Below, one piece after another: positions 20,032 to 30,524 of a DNA stretch of 64,000 nt. The position numbers and the translations under genes were made by a program. Positions within the stretch are counted from its first letter, which is position 1; each line of letters opens with the position of its first letter. The notes under the pieces are model-generated. The model ran no database searches. It was not told the origin of the DNA and worked only from the letters and a program-made list of their open reading frames with translations. This DNA comes from Calothrix sp. 336/3 (GTDB lineage Bacteria; Cyanobacteriota; Cyanobacteriia; Cyanobacteriales; Nostocaceae). The stretch covers positions 5,124,700-5,188,699 of the forward strand of contig NZ_CP011382.1 in the NCBI RefSeq assembly GCF_000734895.2, written 5' to 3'.

Positions 20032-20277
20032 TTAACCACAACTTCCACCCATTTCTTGCAAAGTTTGCCAACCAGCTTGCCACTGATTTCCATCCTGTAA
20101 CAACTTGGCATTAATCCAGAAGCGGACATTGGGGTCACAGGATGCTACCATTTCCGCATAAACCCATTTACCTTGATTTTTGCGGTTAGTTACTTGAAAA
20201 TGCCGCCAACCGTCTATTTTGGTTTGTGATGTCCACTTAGAACCAACAAGGTAAGGAAATTTTTGTTTTTTAGCCAT
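20032..20277 (-). CDS. TIGR02450 family Trp-rich small protein
   Basis: An 81-residue protein with seven tryptophans. Features such as VGSKWTS, GWRHFQV, KWVYAEMVASCDPNVRFWI and WQAGW match the TIGR02450 Trp-rich family found in cyanobacteria and some proteobacteria. Function is unknown. It has no signal peptide. It lies 53 bp after the YdeI-like gene on the same strand and may share its transcript. Confidence 0.85.
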   Translation of the reverse strand: MAKKQKFPYLVGSKWTSQTKIDGWRHFQVTNRKNQGKWVYAEMVASCDPNVRFWINAKLLQDGNQWQAGWQTLQEMGGSCG

Positions 20278-20330
20278 AGTGAAGTCGATAAAAAGGGCGA
20301 TCGCGCACAGAGAAACTCAATTTTTCCTAT

Positions 20331-20915
20331 TTATCTTTGTAAAGGACTTTGATTCATAACTGCGGAAAATACAGTTTGCTCAATTCTCTTCAACCTTGTA
20401 TCTATTCTTTTGGCACTATCAATCCAAAAGAGAATATTCTTCTTGGATGAATTACTAAATTTCTGGAAATTTTCCCTTGCTTCTGCATTGACTGCTAAAG
20501 CTGATTGTAAGTCTTCAGGAATTTTGAGTGCTTCAATATCATCCAAGGTAATCCAAGAGCCATCTGATTGAGCATTCAAGATTTTTGTCATACCCGCTTG
20601 TGTCATCAAACCCTGTTCTATGAGTTCGGCAACATATTGTTTATTTAATTTTGACCAGACGCTTTTCGGTTTGCGAGGTGTGAAAATCTGTTGATAACGC
20701 TCGGAATCTAATGATTGAACTTTACTATCAATCCAGCCAAAACATAATGCTTCCTGAACTGCCTCACTATATTTCACACTAGGTTTACCACTTTTCACCT
20801 TGTAATAAATCAACCAAACACCTGGTAATCTCTGGTGATTTTCTTGTAACCATTGTCGCCAAGTCTGGCGATCGCTAGCGTAAATAGTTTCTAGCTGCTC
20901 TGCAAATTTCGGCAT
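20331..20915 (-). CDS. YdeI/OmpD-associated family protein
   Basis: A 194-residue protein. The N-terminal half has WLQENHQRLPGVWLIYYKVKSG cut by conserved ALCFGWIDSKV and the motif FTPRKPKSVWSKLNK, all typical of the YdeI/OmdA group. The C-terminal half has FQKFSNSSKKNILFWI. Family members have been linked to bacteriocin or peptide protection in enterobacteria, but the biochemical role is unresolved. Start ATG and length agree with homologues. Confidence 0.85.
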   Translation of the reverse strand: MPKFAEQLETIYASDRQTWRQWLQENHQRLPGVWLIYYKVKSGKPSVKYSEAVQEALCFGWIDSKVQSLDSERYQQIFTPRKPKSVWSKLNKQYVAELIEQGLMTQAGMTKILNAQSDGSWITLDDIEALKIPEDLQSALAVNAEARENFQKFSNSSKKNILFWIDSAKRIDTRLKRIEQTVFSAVMNQSPLQR

Positions 20916-20943
20916 TTTTAGAGAATCCCCAAATTTGTGGTGA

Positions 20944-20982
20944 ATAATTTAAAATCCAGTCTCTCACTCAAGAAACTGGATT
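20944..20982 (-). terminator. terminator after prfA (end of the ribosomal block)
   Basis: AATCCAGT (20953-20960) and ACTGGATT (20975-20982) form a perfect 8-bp stem. On the minus strand the stem is followed by TTTAAATTATTC. It lies 50 nt downstream of the prfA stop and just before the YdeI-like gene. Confidence 0.65.
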
Positions 20983-21032
20983 CATCCATTTTATTTAGCA
21001 AATATCCTGATACCAGATAGAAAACTGATGTT

Positions 21033-22133
21033 TTAGTTACTATTTCCAGAAGCTGCCAGTTCTGCTAAACGTTCCTGTTGATCCAAGGAAATACAAGCTT
21101 GAATCACATCGTCAATATCGCCCTCCAATACACTATTCAAAGAGTAATTTTGTCCTAGACGATGGTCAGTGGCACGATTATCTTTGTAGTTATAGGTACG
21201 AATTTTTTCCGAACGAGAACCAGTTCCCACCTGCGATCGCCGCATAGATGTCACCGCTTCCTGCTGTTCACGCAGTTTCATTTCATACAACTTAGCTCGC
21301 AAAATTTGCATTGCTCGCTCTTTGTTCTGTAGCTGACTGCGCTCTTCCGTGCAGAAAATCCGGATACCAGTAGGTTTGTGGAACAAGTCAGCTGCGGTTT
21401 CTACCTTGTTGACGTTTTGCCCCCCAGCACCACCAGAACGAGCTGTAGTCATTTCAATATCCTTCGGGTCAATATGTATTTCCACATCGTCTACCTCTGG
21501 CATAATCGCCACAGTAGCCGTAGAAGTATGTACCCTACCTCCAGCTTCCGTTACTGGCACACGCTGCACTCGATGTACACCAGCCTCAAACTTCAACTTA
21601 CTGTATACACTATCACCTTGAATCTCTAGGATTGCCTCTTTAAAGCCACCCATTTCTGCTAGGGACTCACTGACAAGTTTGACTCGCCAACCCTGAGTAT
21701 CAGCGTACTTTGAATACATTCGGACCAAATCACCCGCCCAGATACTTGCCTCATCACCCCCCGTACCTGCACGGATTTCCAACATGATATTTTTATCATC
21801 ATTGGGGTCACGGGGTAACAGTAAGACCTTCAGCCGAGTTTCCAAATATTCTATTTTCTGCTCTAACTCGCCCACCTCCAAAGCCGCCATTTCTTGCAGT
21901 TCTGCGTCTCCCTGAGACTCCTTGAGAACTTGACGCGCTCCAATTAATTCTTCCTGAGCAGTTTTCCAATCTTCATAACTGTTGACTACTTCCTCCAAAC
22001 CTGAACGAGCTTTCGCTATTTTTTGATACTCATCAGGGTTTTTGGCAGTATCTGGGTCAGCCAAACGACGAGTCAATTCATTGAAAGTTTGCTCAACAGA
22101 TTTTAGTTTCTCCAGCAAATATTGTTCAGCCAT
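21033..22133 (-). CDS. prfA: peptide chain release factor 1
   Basis: A 366-residue class I release factor. It contains the universal GGQ motif ([10 protein letters not shown]), where the Gln is placed in the peptidyl transferase centre, and the PVT tripeptide of RF1 ([10 protein letters not shown]), which reads UAA/UAG. The tail [18 protein letters not shown] is conserved. The start is set at ATG 22133 ([10 protein letters not shown]), preceded by AAGGAG; a longer frame begins upstream without support. It ends the long ribosomal gene block, after rpmE. Confidence 0.97.
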   Translation of the reverse strand: MAEQYLLEKLKSVEQTFNELTRRLADPDTAKNPDEYQKIAKARSGLEEVVNSYEDWKTAQEELIGARQVLKESQGDAELQEMAALEVGELEQKIEYLETRLKVLLLPRDPNDDKNIMLEIRAGTGGDEASIWAGDLVRMYSKYADTQGWRVKLVSESLAEMGGFKEAILEIQGDSVYSKLKFEAGVHRVQRVPVTEAGGRVHTSTATVAIMPEVDDVEIHIDPKDIEMTTARSGGAGGQNVNKVETAADLFHKPTGIRIFCTEERSQLQNKERAMQILRAKLYEMKLREQQEAVTSMRRSQVGTGSRSEKIRTYNYKDNRATDHRLGQNYSLNSVLEGDIDDVIQACISLDQQERLAELAASGNSN

Positions 22134-22229
22134 ACAGCGCTCCTTAAAAATAACAAATTGGCTCGGCAAAATATGACAAGCGACCCAGCACAGAAATGCA
22201 GGGTCGTCATTAACAGCAGAGCCAAGCCG

Positions 22230-22466
22230 CTACTTTTGCTTTTTGCCGGCAGACTGACCTTCTTTCATGCCATACTTCCGCATGAAGCGTTCCACACGAC
22301 CTTCGGTGTCGATAATCTTTTGTGTACCAGTGTAAAAAGGGTGGTTTCCAGACCAAACATCAACGTGTAATTCTGGCTTAGTAGAACCAACAGTCATCAC
22401 AACCTGACCATTGCAATATACTTTCGCCTCTGGATACCACTGGGGATGAATATCAGGTTTTGCCAT
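22230..22466 (-). CDS. rpmE: 50S ribosomal protein L31
   Basis: A 78-residue protein with the L31 core (DIHPQWYPEAKVYCNG, DVWSGNHPFYTGTQ). It has just one cysteine (Cys18) and so lacks the zinc-binding cysteine set of many bacterial L31 proteins, which is usual in cyanobacteria. Located between rpsI and prfA. Confidence 0.97.
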   Translation of the reverse strand: MAKPDIHPQWYPEAKVYCNGQVVMTVGSTKPELHVDVWSGNHPFYTGTQKIIDTEGRVERFMRKYGMKEGQSAGKKQK

Positions 22467-22662
22467 TTTTCCTTTCGTGGTGATTGTATAGAAAATTATA
22501 ACTTAGAACTGACTCCTAACTCAGAGCCGATAGGCTAAAAACAGGTGTCGAAACTTTTTTTCACTTTTACCTTTTTGCCCTTCCGATCCAGAAAGACTTG
22601 AGATATAACCACCAGGGCGGTTAATTTTGCTCAAAACTGTTTCATTAACCTGTCTCAATCCC

Positions 22663-23079
22663 TTAACGTTTCGAGTATTGAGGAGCCTTACGAGCTTTAT
22701 GTAAACCGTATTTCTTCCGTTCCTTGGCTCTGGGGTCACGGGTAAGATAGCCTTCTACCTTCAGAGGAGGACGATTGTCAGGGTCTAACTGACAGAGAGC
22801 ACGAGCCACACCCAAACGAATTGCATCAGACTGACCTGTTAAACCGCCACCCTCTGCTTTTACCAGGATGTCATACTCACTTTCTAAACCCAAGGTTTCC
22901 AATGGTCCCTTGATTACACCTAGGTAGTTGGCATTGTACTGGAAATAATTATCACCAGGTTTACCATTCACAACCAACTGACCACTGCCAGGAACTAGGC
23001 GAACTCTGGCAGTTGCGGATTTGCGGCGACCAGTACCCCAATATACGGCACGACCACTATTGGTATCTGTAGCTTGCAT
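22663..23079 (-). CDS. rpsI: 30S ribosomal protein S9
   Basis: A 138-residue protein. It has [16 protein letters not shown] at the start and the basic C-terminal tail [24 protein letters not shown], whose last residues reach the P-site tRNA. The ATG shares one base with the rplM stop codon (TAATG), so the two are translationally coupled. Confidence 0.98.
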   Translation of the reverse strand: MQATDTNSGRAVYWGTGRRKSATARVRLVPGSGQLVVNGKPGDNYFQYNANYLGVIKGPLETLGLESEYDILVKAEGGGLTGQSDAIRLGVARALCQLDPDNRPPLKVEGYLTRDPRAKERKKYGLHKARKAPQYSKR

Positions 23080-23543
23080 TAGTTATTTACTCCTGGAATC
23101 GTATTAACTTTTAGTTCTTTGGGTTGTTGGGCTGCATGGGGATGGACTGGACCTGCGTAAACTTTCAGCTTAGTAAACAAGTTTCGACCCAAGCTATTTT
23201 TTGGTAGCATTCCCTTGACAGCTTGTTCGATAATTCTTTCTGGGATGCGGTCTTGGAGTTTAGCAAAGGTTTCTGTCTTCATCCCACCGGGACGACCAGA
23301 ATGGCGGCGATAAAGCTTTTGTGTACGTTTTTTGCCAGTTACCGCAACTTTTTCCGCATTGATGACGATGACAAAATCACCAGTATCCATGTGGGGGGTG
23401 TATTCAGGTTTATTTTTGCCACGTAGAACCATGGCAATTTCTGTTGCTAAACGACCAAGACGTTGGTCTGCGGCATCTACGACATACCACTCACGCTCTA
23501 TAGAGCTTTGAGGGGGAAGATAGGTTTTATTATCGGTTGTCAT
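23079..23543 (-). CDS. rplM: 50S ribosomal protein L13
   Basis: About 154 residues from ATG 23543 ([11 protein letters not shown]), which fits the family length; an in-frame ATG 33 nt upstream would add a non-conserved extension. Conserved parts: [37 protein letters not shown] and [18 protein letters not shown]. An early assembly protein of the large subunit. It overlaps rpsI by one base. Confidence 0.97.
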   Translation of the reverse strand: MTTDNKTYLPPQSSIEREWYVVDAADQRLGRLATEIAMVLRGKNKPEYTPHMDTGDFVIVINAEKVAVTGKKRTQKLYRRHSGRPGGMKTETFAKLQDRIPERIIEQAVKGMLPKNSLGRNLFTKLKVYAGPVHPHAAQQPKELKVNTIPGVNN

Positions 23544-23597
23544 TTCTTGTGTCCTTTTTGTATGTGTCATTTGCAATCCGGAGGCAACTATTTGCCT

Positions 23598-24434
23598 TCA
23601 GCTAACTCCAGGATGACCGATGACTAATTTTGGCTGATTGTCATACCAGACTTCTGGAGGAAAAGGAAAATCAGGATAACCAACACGCAACAGACATAAA
23701 CCATGGGCAGGCGCGGCATATTTGACTTCTTCCCGGCGTTCCGATTTCCAGATGTCGTAAAAATTTGAGAGCGATCGCTCTCCGGTTCCCACTTGAATCA
23801 ACATCCCCACCAATAATCTCACCATGCCATATAAAAACCCATCAGCCTGAATTTCTATGTGGACAAATGCTCCCTCCCGTTGACATTCTGCGGCTTGTAC
23901 TTCTACCCAAGAATGTTGCCGTGCGGAGTTGGCTCGGTGAAATGCAGCTAGGTGGTGTTTGCCTAGTAGAGGTTTCATGGCTGCTTGGATTAAATTTTCA
24001 TCCACAGGCGCATGATAATAATGCCAACAAAAAGGCTTGAGAAACAAGTTCGGACGTTTGTCTGTATAAATGGTGTAGCGATAGCGGCGATAATTAGCAC
24101 TAAAACGTGCGTGCCATCTAGGTTCTACACCTGTGGAAGCTCGTACTAGAACATCTTCAGGTAGGTGAGTGTTGATAACTGCTGCCCATTTGTGGGCGGG
24201 GATTCTTCCTGTGGCATCAAAATGTGCTACCTGAGCAGCAGCATGGACACCAGAATCAGTTCGTCCTGCTCCATGTAAGGTGACTGAATGACCAAGAATT
24301 TGCCGAATAGCATTTTCTATCTCTTCTTGGACAGTCCGGTGTTGTGCTTGCCTTTGCCAACCATGAAAATGAGTACCAAGGTACTGAATAACCAGGGCGA
24401 CTCTTTGGGTAGGTAGGCTGACAACTTCTAACAT
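23598..24434 (-). CDS. truA: tRNA pseudouridine(38-40) synthase
   Basis: A 278-residue TruA protein. Active-site motif GAGRTDSGVHA contains the catalytic Asp. Other family marks are YLGTHFHGWQRQ and the C-terminal FLYGMVRLLVGML. It converts uridines 38-40 in the tRNA anticodon arm to pseudouridine. Position between rplQ and rplM is the usual cyanobacterial arrangement. The gene is slightly extended at the C-terminus (LVIGHPGVS). Confidence 0.97.
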   Translation of the reverse strand: MLEVVSLPTQRVALVIQYLGTHFHGWQRQAQHRTVQEEIENAIRQILGHSVTLHGAGRTDSGVHAAAQVAHFDATGRIPAHKWAAVINTHLPEDVLVRASTGVEPRWHARFSANYRRYRYTIYTDKRPNLFLKPFCWHYYHAPVDENLIQAAMKPLLGKHHLAAFHRANSARQHSWVEVQAAECQREGAFVHIEIQADGFLYGMVRLLVGMLIQVGTGERSLSNFYDIWKSERREEVKYAAPAHGLCLLRVGYPDFPFPPEVWYDNQPKLVIGHPGVS

Positions 24435-24485
24435 GGTTTTGCTACTCGTCTTTACTGGTGAGTTCTAGCACCTGATGACAATTGA

Positions 24486-24836
24486 CTAAACTAATTCAAT
24501 AATTGCCATTTCGGCATTATCACCACGGCGAGGAACCGTATGCAAAATCCGAGTGTATCCACCATTACGGCTACCGTAGCGAGTAGGTGCTTGCTCAAAT
24601 AAAGCATGAACCAGTTGTTTATCGAAAATATAGCCCATGGCTTGACGACGGGCAGATAGGGAACCGTCCTTTGCCAGGGTAATCATTTTTTCCACTTCAC
24701 CACGTAGAACTTTTGCGCGGGTGAGGGTTGTGGTAATTCGACCATGGCGGATTAATTCGGTTGCTAGCGATCGCAATAAAGCACGACGCTGATCAGCTGG
24801 TTTGCTGAGTTTTTTGATTCGACAACGGTGACGCAT
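24486..24836 (-). CDS. rplQ: 50S ribosomal protein L17
   Basis: A 116-residue protein with [35 protein letters not shown] and the C-terminal [14 protein letters not shown]. It stands 230 bp after rpoA, a somewhat long gap for this pair. Confidence 0.98.
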   Translation of the reverse strand: MRHRCRIKKLSKPADQRRALLRSLATELIRHGRITTTLTRAKVLRGEVEKMITLAKDGSLSARRQAMGYIFDKQLVHALFEQAPTRYGSRNGGYTRILHTVPRRGDNAEMAIIELV

Positions 24837-25063
24837 AGGAAAAATTCGAGATTATATAATGGCGATCGTGGAGATTTCTACTTTACTCCCAAGTTAATTT
24901 TCTCTCTTTAATATCTTGTGATAACAGAAAGAACTATGGAAGTTACCCAAGGCTAAGAAAGGCAAGAAATTTAGCTTGATTCTTTCTAATGTCTGACTTG
25001 GAAAATTATGGTTGTGGGGAAGGTAAATATATAACTATAAGTACCTATTCCCCATACCCAATT

Positions 25064-26011
25064 TTAATTGTGTTTGGAAGCTCTCTCTTGAGGTAAAGTA
25101 ATACCTAGACGACGTTGTAAAGCCTCCACTACCTCTTCTGCTGATTTTTGACCAAAGTTCTTGATTTCCAAGAGGTCTTCTTGGGTATAATCCAGCAAAT
25201 CCGCCACAGAATTAACTTGTGCCCGTTTGAGACAGTTGTAAGCTCTGACAGATAACTGCAATTCCTCAATGGGGATTTGTGCAGTTGGATCATCTGGAAT
25301 ATCAGAATCTGTATCAGTTTGTCTGATATCGATATCCTTGAGAGGATTAAATAACTCAACCAAGATACCAGCAGCAGAAGAAAGTGCTTCCTGGGGACTG
25401 AGACTGCCATTTGTCCATACATCTAACAACAGTCTATCTTTGGGTATACCTGTTTCGCTTCGTGTTTCTTCCACACTGTAGTTGACTTTCCGCACAGGCA
25501 TAAATACAGAGTCAATTTGTAAAAAGTCAAGGGATGTTGCTTCTTCCCTTCCCCTTTCCACTGTCCGATAGCCTTTACCCTTCTCAATCCGAAATTCCAT
25601 TTCCAGTTTGCCGCCTTCAGCTACGGTGGCAATATACTGAGTGGGGTCAATGATTTCAACTTCGCTTGGTAAGTCAAAATGTGCTACAGTTACCGTTGCT
25701 GGACCGCTGACTAAGACACGACCAATTTGAGCTTGGGCGGAATAGCTTTTCAGGATGACTTCCTTCATCCGCATCAAGATTTCTAGAACATCTTCCCGAA
25801 CGCCCGGAACGGTGGCAAATTCGTGAGTTACGCCGGAAATACGCACTGCTGTAACTGCTGTCCCCTCTAGATTCGACAGTAGAACTCGTCTGAGAGCGTT
25901 ACCTACGGTGGTTCCTTGACCTCGCTCCAGAGGTTCCAGCACGAATTTACTGTAGTGGCTTCGACTTTCTTCTGTATTAGACTCTACACATTCAATTTGA
26001 AACTGCGCCAC
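25064..26011 (-). CDS. rpoA: DNA-directed RNA polymerase alpha subunit
   Basis: A 315-residue protein starting at GTG with GGGAGG upstream. The N-terminal domain (about 1-230) holds the dimerisation and beta/beta' contact parts (FVLEPLERGQGTTVGNALRR). A flexible linker of ~20 acidic residues follows, then the C-terminal domain (LKRAQVNSVADLLDY, LLEIKNFGQKSAEEV), which binds UP elements and activators. Length is normal. A perfect 7-bp hairpin lies 35 nt upstream of the start. Confidence 0.98.
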   Translation of the reverse strand: MAQFQIECVESNTEESRSHYSKFVLEPLERGQGTTVGNALRRVLLSNLEGTAVTAVRISGVTHEFATVPGVREDVLEILMRMKEVILKSYSAQAQIGRVLVSGPATVTVAHFDLPSEVEIIDPTQYIATVAEGGKLEMEFRIEKGKGYRTVERGREEATSLDFLQIDSVFMPVRKVNYSVEETRSETGIPKDRLLLDVWTNGSLSPQEALSSAAGILVELFNPLKDIDIRQTDTDSDIPDDPTAQIPIEELQLSVRAYNCLKRAQVNSVADLLDYTQEDLLEIKNFGQKSAEEVVEALQRRLGITLPQERASKHN

Positions 26012-26536
26012 AGAGTAGCCTCCCTTGTACTAAGGTCTTGCTAGCAGGCAAGCTAACTTGCCTCCGATTATCTTTAAATACCTTTGTATTTGAGGCTGAT
26101 TTTGGTAATTTTGACCTCAAACAGACAAAGGGTGTTATTTATCTTTAGGTTTTCCCAGGTTATTGTTTCTTGTTTTATGGTCAGAAGAAACTTTCAAACT
26201 GGGAACAGCCACTATGGGAGTGAGGGAGATCAGCAAGTGTAATCTAGAAGTCTCCTAGGAAGTTTGAATAGTGCTGATTAAAGAGTACTGAACGGGTGTA
26301 TTTTGCTTGTTGTTAGGCTAGGTCAGAATGATGAAATTATTTTCTGCTACTTCACTAGTCGAAAAACAACAAGACTCAGCACTTTATAGGTTCGCAAAAC
26401 GTGTCTTTTGGAGGCAGAGTGCCATGGATGGTGCAGTAGGCAAATATGCCCTTAAGCTGCATACAACTCAGCACTGATAAATTTTAGGTGACTTCGATGT
26501 TATCCTCGAATGCCTTTGCTTGCCTAGAAATCATGC
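26012..26536 (-). promoter_or_regulatory. long rpsK-rpoA spacer with leader hairpin
   Basis: About 525 bp without a gene, unusual for a pair that is normally close together. Near the rpoA start AGGCAAG (26046-26052) and CTTGCCT (26057-26063) form a perfect 7-bp stem with a 4-nt loop. Further up are three copies of a TCAGCACT word (two direct, near 26376 and 26468, and one inverted near 26271). A separate promoter for rpoA and downstream genes is probable but not placed. Confidence 0.5.
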
Positions 26537-26932
26537 CTATACACGACGGCGTTTGGGAGGACGGCAACCGTTATGAGGAATGGGGGTAATATCACGAATC
26601 AGAGTAATCTCTAAACCCGCTCCTTGTAATGCACGAATCGCAGTTTCTCGACCAGCACCAGGTCCAGAAACCATGACTTCTATTTGACGCATTCCTTGGT
26701 CGATTGCTCTGCGAGCAGCACTTTCTGCTGCGGTTTGTGCGGCGAAGGGAGTACCTTTTTTGGCTCCTTTAAAACCGCTAGAACCTGCACTTGCCCAGGA
26801 AATCACATCTCCGTTTTGGTCGGTGATGGTAACGATGCTATTGTTAAACGTAGATTGAATGTAGGCAACACCGTTGGGTACATTACGTTTTGTCTTTTTG
26901 CTGCCGCCTTTTTTTGATGGTTGTCGCGCCAT
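26537..26932 (-). CDS. rpsK: 30S ribosomal protein S11
   Basis: A 131-residue protein with [33 protein letters not shown] and the C-terminal [19 protein letters not shown]11 lies on the platform and helps in mRNA-tRNA contacts at the E site. Confidence 0.98.
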   Translation of the reverse strand: MARQPSKKGGSKKTKRNVPNGVAYIQSTFNNSIVTITDQNGDVISWASAGSSGFKGAKKGTPFAAQTAAESAARRAIDQGMRQIEVMVSGPGAGRETAIRALQGAGLEITLIRDITPIPHNGCRPPKRRRV

Positions 26933-26993
26933 ATTGGTGTGATGAAATTAAGGTAAAATTTGCCCAAAGCAAGGGTAAAACAAATGGGATTAT

Positions 26994-27374
26994 TTATTTC
27001 CCTGGAGCCTTTTTCTTCCCGGCTACAGTCTGTCTTCTGCCGCGTCGGGTTCTGGCATTTGTCCGAGTTCTTTGTCCTCTGACAGGTAAACCCATACGGT
27101 GACGACGACCTCTGTAAGTTCCGATATCGATGAGGCGCTTAATATTCATTGCTTCCCAGCGCCGTAAGTCACCCTCAACTTCGTAATTACTTTCAATTTC
27201 CGAGCGAAGGGATGCAACATCTGCATCACTTAGTTCTTTGACGCGGGTGTCGGGATTCACACCTGTAGTGGCGAGAATTTCTTTGGATCTAGATAAACCA
27301 ATTCCGTAAATGTATGTCAGACCAATCTCAACGCGCTTGTCGCGTGGTAGGTCTACTCCGGCAATACGTGCCAC
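26994..27374 (-). CDS. rpsM: 30S ribosomal protein S13
   Basis: A 126-residue protein with [33 protein letters not shown] and the basic C-terminus with [19 protein letters not shown]13 forms intersubunit bridges in the 30S head. Confidence 0.98.
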   Translation of the reverse strand: MARIAGVDLPRDKRVEIGLTYIYGIGLSRSKEILATTGVNPDTRVKELSDADVASLRSEIESNYEVEGDLRRWEAMNIKRLIDIGTYRGRRHRMGLPVRGQRTRTNARTRRGRRQTVAGKKKAPGK

Positions 27375-27465
27375 AATAATGTCTCCCTATTGTTCGAGGT
27401 AATCCTGCTACTATTTAAGGTGATTTTCGATGCACTTCACCAAGTGCTGGGGGTAATATGCAATT

Positions 27466-27579
27466 TTATCCTTGACGTTGCTTATGCTTGGGGTTGATGC
27501 ATATTACCATCACACGACCGCGACGACGAATCACGGTACATTTTTCACAGATTTTCTTGACTGAGGCTCTGACTTTCAT
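27466..27579 (-). CDS. rpmJ: 50S ribosomal protein L36
   Basis: A 37-residue protein that I translated by hand. It begins [14 protein letters not shown], continues with [13 protein letters not shown] and ends [10 protein letters not shown]. The zinc ligands are Cys11, Cys14, Cys27 and His32. It lies between infA and rpsM, its usual place. Confidence 0.97.
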   Translation of the reverse strand: MKVRASVKKICEKCTVIRRRGRVMVICINPKHKQRQG

Positions 27580-27693
27580 GCCTTTTGTTTAACTCCAAAT
27601 GGTGGATTATAACATTTTGGAAGAAAATATTCAATTAAATGGTGGTGGAAATCAACAAAACTGACAATTAATGTAAAATATTCTACATAGTTA

Positions 27694-27918
27694 TTACTTT
27701 TTGCGTAGACGGTAGGTTATTCTACCTTTTGTCAGGTCGTAGGGTGTGAGTTCGACTTTCACGCGATCGCCAGGTAGAATCTTGATATAGTTACGGCGGA
27801 TTTTGCCAGAGATATGAGCTAAAACATTGAAGCCGTTATCTAAATCAACGCGGAACATGGCGTTGGGCAAAGATTCCGTCACAGTCCCTTCCATTTCGAT
27901 TAAGTCTTGCTTAGACAA
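27694..27918 (-). CDS. infA: translation initiation factor IF-1
   Basis: A 74-residue S1-fold protein with [40 protein letters not shown] and the end [13 protein letters not shown]-1 binds the 30S A site during initiation. Located between adk and rpmJ. Confidence 0.98.
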
Positions 27919-28051
27919 GTTATTCCTTCCTCAACTCAACAATTTTTGTGTTCACTTACATGGGCAAGAGAACATATTTGTCGAAAAATATCAACAGTTT
28001 CTTAATATATCTTATCGAAATTTGGGTATAGATTTGAAAATGTGATAGGCA

Positions 28052-28076
28052 GGGGAAGACTGTTGTTGCCTTCCCC
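28052..28076 (-). terminator. hairpin in the adk-infA spacer
   Basis: GGGGAAG (28052-28058) and CTTCCCC (28070-28076) form a perfect 7-bp GC-rich stem, nine nucleotides after the adk stop on the minus strand. The sequence after it has only short T-runs, so it may attenuate or mark an RNA processing site rather than stop transcription fully. Confidence 0.45.
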
Positions 28077-28084
28077 GATAGAGA

Positions 28085-28636
28085 CTAGGCGATCGCCTGT
28101 TTCAATACTGTCGTGACTTCTTCTAGGGACTGATTTCCATTAATCATCAATAACTGTTGGCGATCGCGGTAATAGTCAATCAGAGGCGCAGTTTCCGAAC
28201 GGTATACCTCCAATCGGCGACGAATCACTTCTTCAGTGTCATCTTTTCGCCCTCTTCCCAGTAAGCGTCCGACAACAATCTCATCGGGCACATCCAGGTT
28301 GACTACTTTTCCACCATCCTGGTTTAACTTTTGCAATAATTCATCCAGGAACACAGCTTGCTTGACAGTACGAGGGAAACCATCCAAAATCCAACCAGAA
28401 TTAGTATCTGACTGTTGTAAACGTTCCTCAACCATATCCTGCACCAGTTGATCGGGAACTAACTCACCCCTATCCATGTAGCTTTGAGCTTTCACTCCCA
28501 GAGGTGTTTGTTCCTTCAAAGCTTGACGTAAGATATCACCCGTAGAAATATGGGGAATATTGAGGTCGTCTGCTAATGTCTGAGCCTGTGTGCCTTTGCC
28601 AGCTCCAGGAGGTCCCAAGAAGATAAGTCGCGTCAC
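28085..28636 (-). CDS. adk: adenylate kinase
   Basis: A 183-residue kinase that converts ATP + AMP to two ADP. The P-loop [10 protein letters not shown] is near the N-terminus; the AMP-binding parts HISTGDILR and WILDGFPRT follow. It has the short LID form ([11 protein letters not shown]) without zinc cysteines. It starts with GTG whose first base is the last base of the secY TAG stop, so translation is coupled to secY. Confidence 0.97.
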   Translation of the reverse strand: MTRLIFLGPPGAGKGTQAQTLADDLNIPHISTGDILRQALKEQTPLGVKAQSYMDRGELVPDQLVQDMVEERLQQSDTNSGWILDGFPRTVKQAVFLDELLQKLNQDGGKVVNLDVPDEIVVGRLLGRGRKDDTEEVIRRRLEVYRSETAPLIDYYRDRQQLLMINGNQSLEEVTTVLKQAIA

Positions 28637-29949
28637 TATTGTTTCACCATTCCTTCGTAGCGCTGAGAGATAACGTAGGTTTGGATCTGTTTGGCAGTAT
28701 CAATTGCTACGCCCACCAGAATTAACAAGGATGTAGCACCCAGACCTTTAAAAGTTGGTACTCCTAAAGCTTGTTCAATAGCAGTGGGAATAATCGCAAT
28801 TAAACCCAAAAAGATAGCACCCAAGAAAGTCAATCGATTTGTCACCCGCTCAATATATTCACTTGTTGTCTTCCCTGGACGAATACCGGGAATACTAGAA
28901 CCCATTTTTTTCAGGTTTTGGGCTACATCGACAGGATTGAGAATCAATGAAGAGTAAAAGTAGCTGAAAAAGACGATGGAAACTAGGTAAACCAGAGCAT
29001 AAACCCAGGAACCAGAACCACTGGGGCTAAGATACGTGTTGATAATTCTTGTCAGTTCCGCATTTTTGGCGAAATTGACTATCATGAGGGGTAAGCTGAG
29101 AATGGCGGCAGCGAAAATGATCGGCATCACACCACCTTGGTTCAACCGCAGGGGTAGGTAGCTACGCTGTTCCGCAAAAATCCGCCGACCAACTTGACGA
29201 CGAGCCGAGATAATTGGGATGCGACGGATACCTTCTTGAACGAAGACAATGCCCACGATGGTTAACAGGAAGAGTACCAAGAGGACAATTACCCGACCAA
29301 TGGTTTCCCGACTTCCGCTCTGGACAAAATCAATGGTGTCACCCAGAGATTTTGGTAAGGTTGCCACAATGTTGACAAAAATCAACAAAGATGCACCATT
29401 TCCAACACCTCGCTCGGTAATTAACTCCGATGCCCACATGACGAACATAGAGCCAGCCACCAGGGCGATCGCAGTTTCCGCGATAAACACTGGACCATAG
29501 TTCAAAGCATAGTCTTTCAGAAAGAATGCAGCCAGAAAAGTGCTTTGTAGAGCTGCCCAACCAACAGATACATAACGGGTAATTTGGGAAATTTTCCGTC
29601 TTCCTGCTTCCCCTTCATTTTTCTGTAAATTTTCTAAAGCTGGGATTGCGGCAGTGAGCAACTGGATAATGATAGAGGCATTAATATAGGGCAAAATCCC
29701 TAACGCGAACACCCCTAAAGCAGACAGTCCGCCTCCCGAAAAAATATCCAAAAAGTTTACTATCTGATTATTGTTTTGGATGGCTGCGGCAAACTTCTCG
29801 CGGTTAATCCCTGGTATGGGGATATGGATACCCATACGAATCAAAACCAGAATACCGAGTGTGACAAGCAGCCGACCTCTAAGTCCTGCTGCTTGTGCCA
29901 TCTGCATAAAAGTTTCTTGAGCGGTTGGCGGTTTATCTCGACTTATCAT
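28636..29949 (-). CDS. secY: protein translocase subunit SecY
   Basis: A 437-residue integral membrane protein with ten hydrophobic helices. Conserved segments: [15 protein letters not shown] (TM1), GALxxF-type [20 protein letters not shown] (plug and TM2), and cytosolic loops with [13 protein letters not shown] and [12 protein letters not shown]. It forms the Sec channel in plasma and thylakoid membranes. It overlaps adk by one base. Confidence 0.98.
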   Translation of the reverse strand: MISRDKPPTAQETFMQMAQAAGLRGRLLVTLGILVLIRMGIHIPIPGINREKFAAAIQNNNQIVNFLDIFSGGGLSALGVFALGILPYINASIIIQLLTAAIPALENLQKNEGEAGRRKISQITRYVSVGWAALQSTFLAAFFLKDYALNYGPVFIAETAIALVAGSMFVMWASELITERGVGNGASLLIFVNIVATLPKSLGDTIDFVQSGSRETIGRVIVLLVLFLLTIVGIVFVQEGIRRIPIISARRQVGRRIFAEQRSYLPLRLNQGGVMPIIFAAAILSLPLMIVNFAKNAELTRIINTYLSPSGSGSWVYALVYLVSIVFFSYFYSSLILNPVDVAQNLKKMGSSIPGIRPGKTTSEYIERVTNRLTFLGAIFLGLIAIIPTAIEQALGVPTFKGLGATSLLILVGVAIDTAKQIQTYVISQRYEGMVKQ

Positions 29950-30022
29950 AGAGGGCTACCTTGAAGTATGAACCAGGCGCTGGCTGGGCTGGCACTTAAT
30001 ATCCCTGTTGTGCCGTTCTGGC

Positions 30023-30469
30023 TCACCCCAAAACTTCACAACTCCCACCAGCAGCCTCAATTTTGCTACGAGCTGAACCTGTGAATGCTGCTGCCTGGAC
30101 TTTGAGGGCAACATTCAATTCCCCATTACCAAGAATTTTTAAAGGACCCTTGATGGAAGTGACAATCCCAGCGTCTTTCAAAGAGGTAAGGGTTACCTCA
30201 GTATTCGCAGGGAGAGAGGCTAGCTTTTCTACATTAATCGTAGTGTACTTTTTGCGGTTAACTACGGGAAAGCCCTTTAACTTGGGGATTCGACGGTATA
30301 AAGGTTGTTGACCACCTTCAAAACCAGGTCTGGTTCCGCTACCGGAACGGGACTTTTGACCCCGCATCCCTAAACCAGCACTAGCACCTTGACCCGCAGA
30401 AATACCACGACCGACACGACGACGGCGTTTTTTAGAGCCTTTCTGAGGACGAACATCACTTAATCTCAT
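30023..30469 (-). CDS. rplO: 50S ribosomal protein L15
   Basis: A 148-residue protein from ATG 30469 ([17 protein letters not shown]). A GTG 33 nt upstream opens a longer frame, but the family starts at this Met; no clear Shine-Dalgarno is visible for either. Gly/Arg-rich N-terminal half ([19 protein letters not shown]) and a globular end ([15 protein letters not shown]-like). Confidence 0.95.
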   Translation of the reverse strand: MRLSDVRPQKGSKKRRRRVGRGISAGQGASAGLGMRGQKSRSGSGTRPGFEGGQQPLYRRIPKLKGFPVVNRKKYTTINVEKLASLPANTEVTLTSLKDAGIVTSIKGPLKILGNGELNVALKVQAAAFTGSARSKIEAAGGSCEVLG

Positions 30470-30524
30470 AAGCGGAAATTTGGTAACTGTTGTGTTTGTC
30501 ACTAGTCATGGGTATGACTTTTGA

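Noticed and set aside
22521-22739. Minus-strand frame of 72 codons between rpmE and rpsI
   Set aside because: Most of it lies antiphase inside the rpsI end; no family resemblance.
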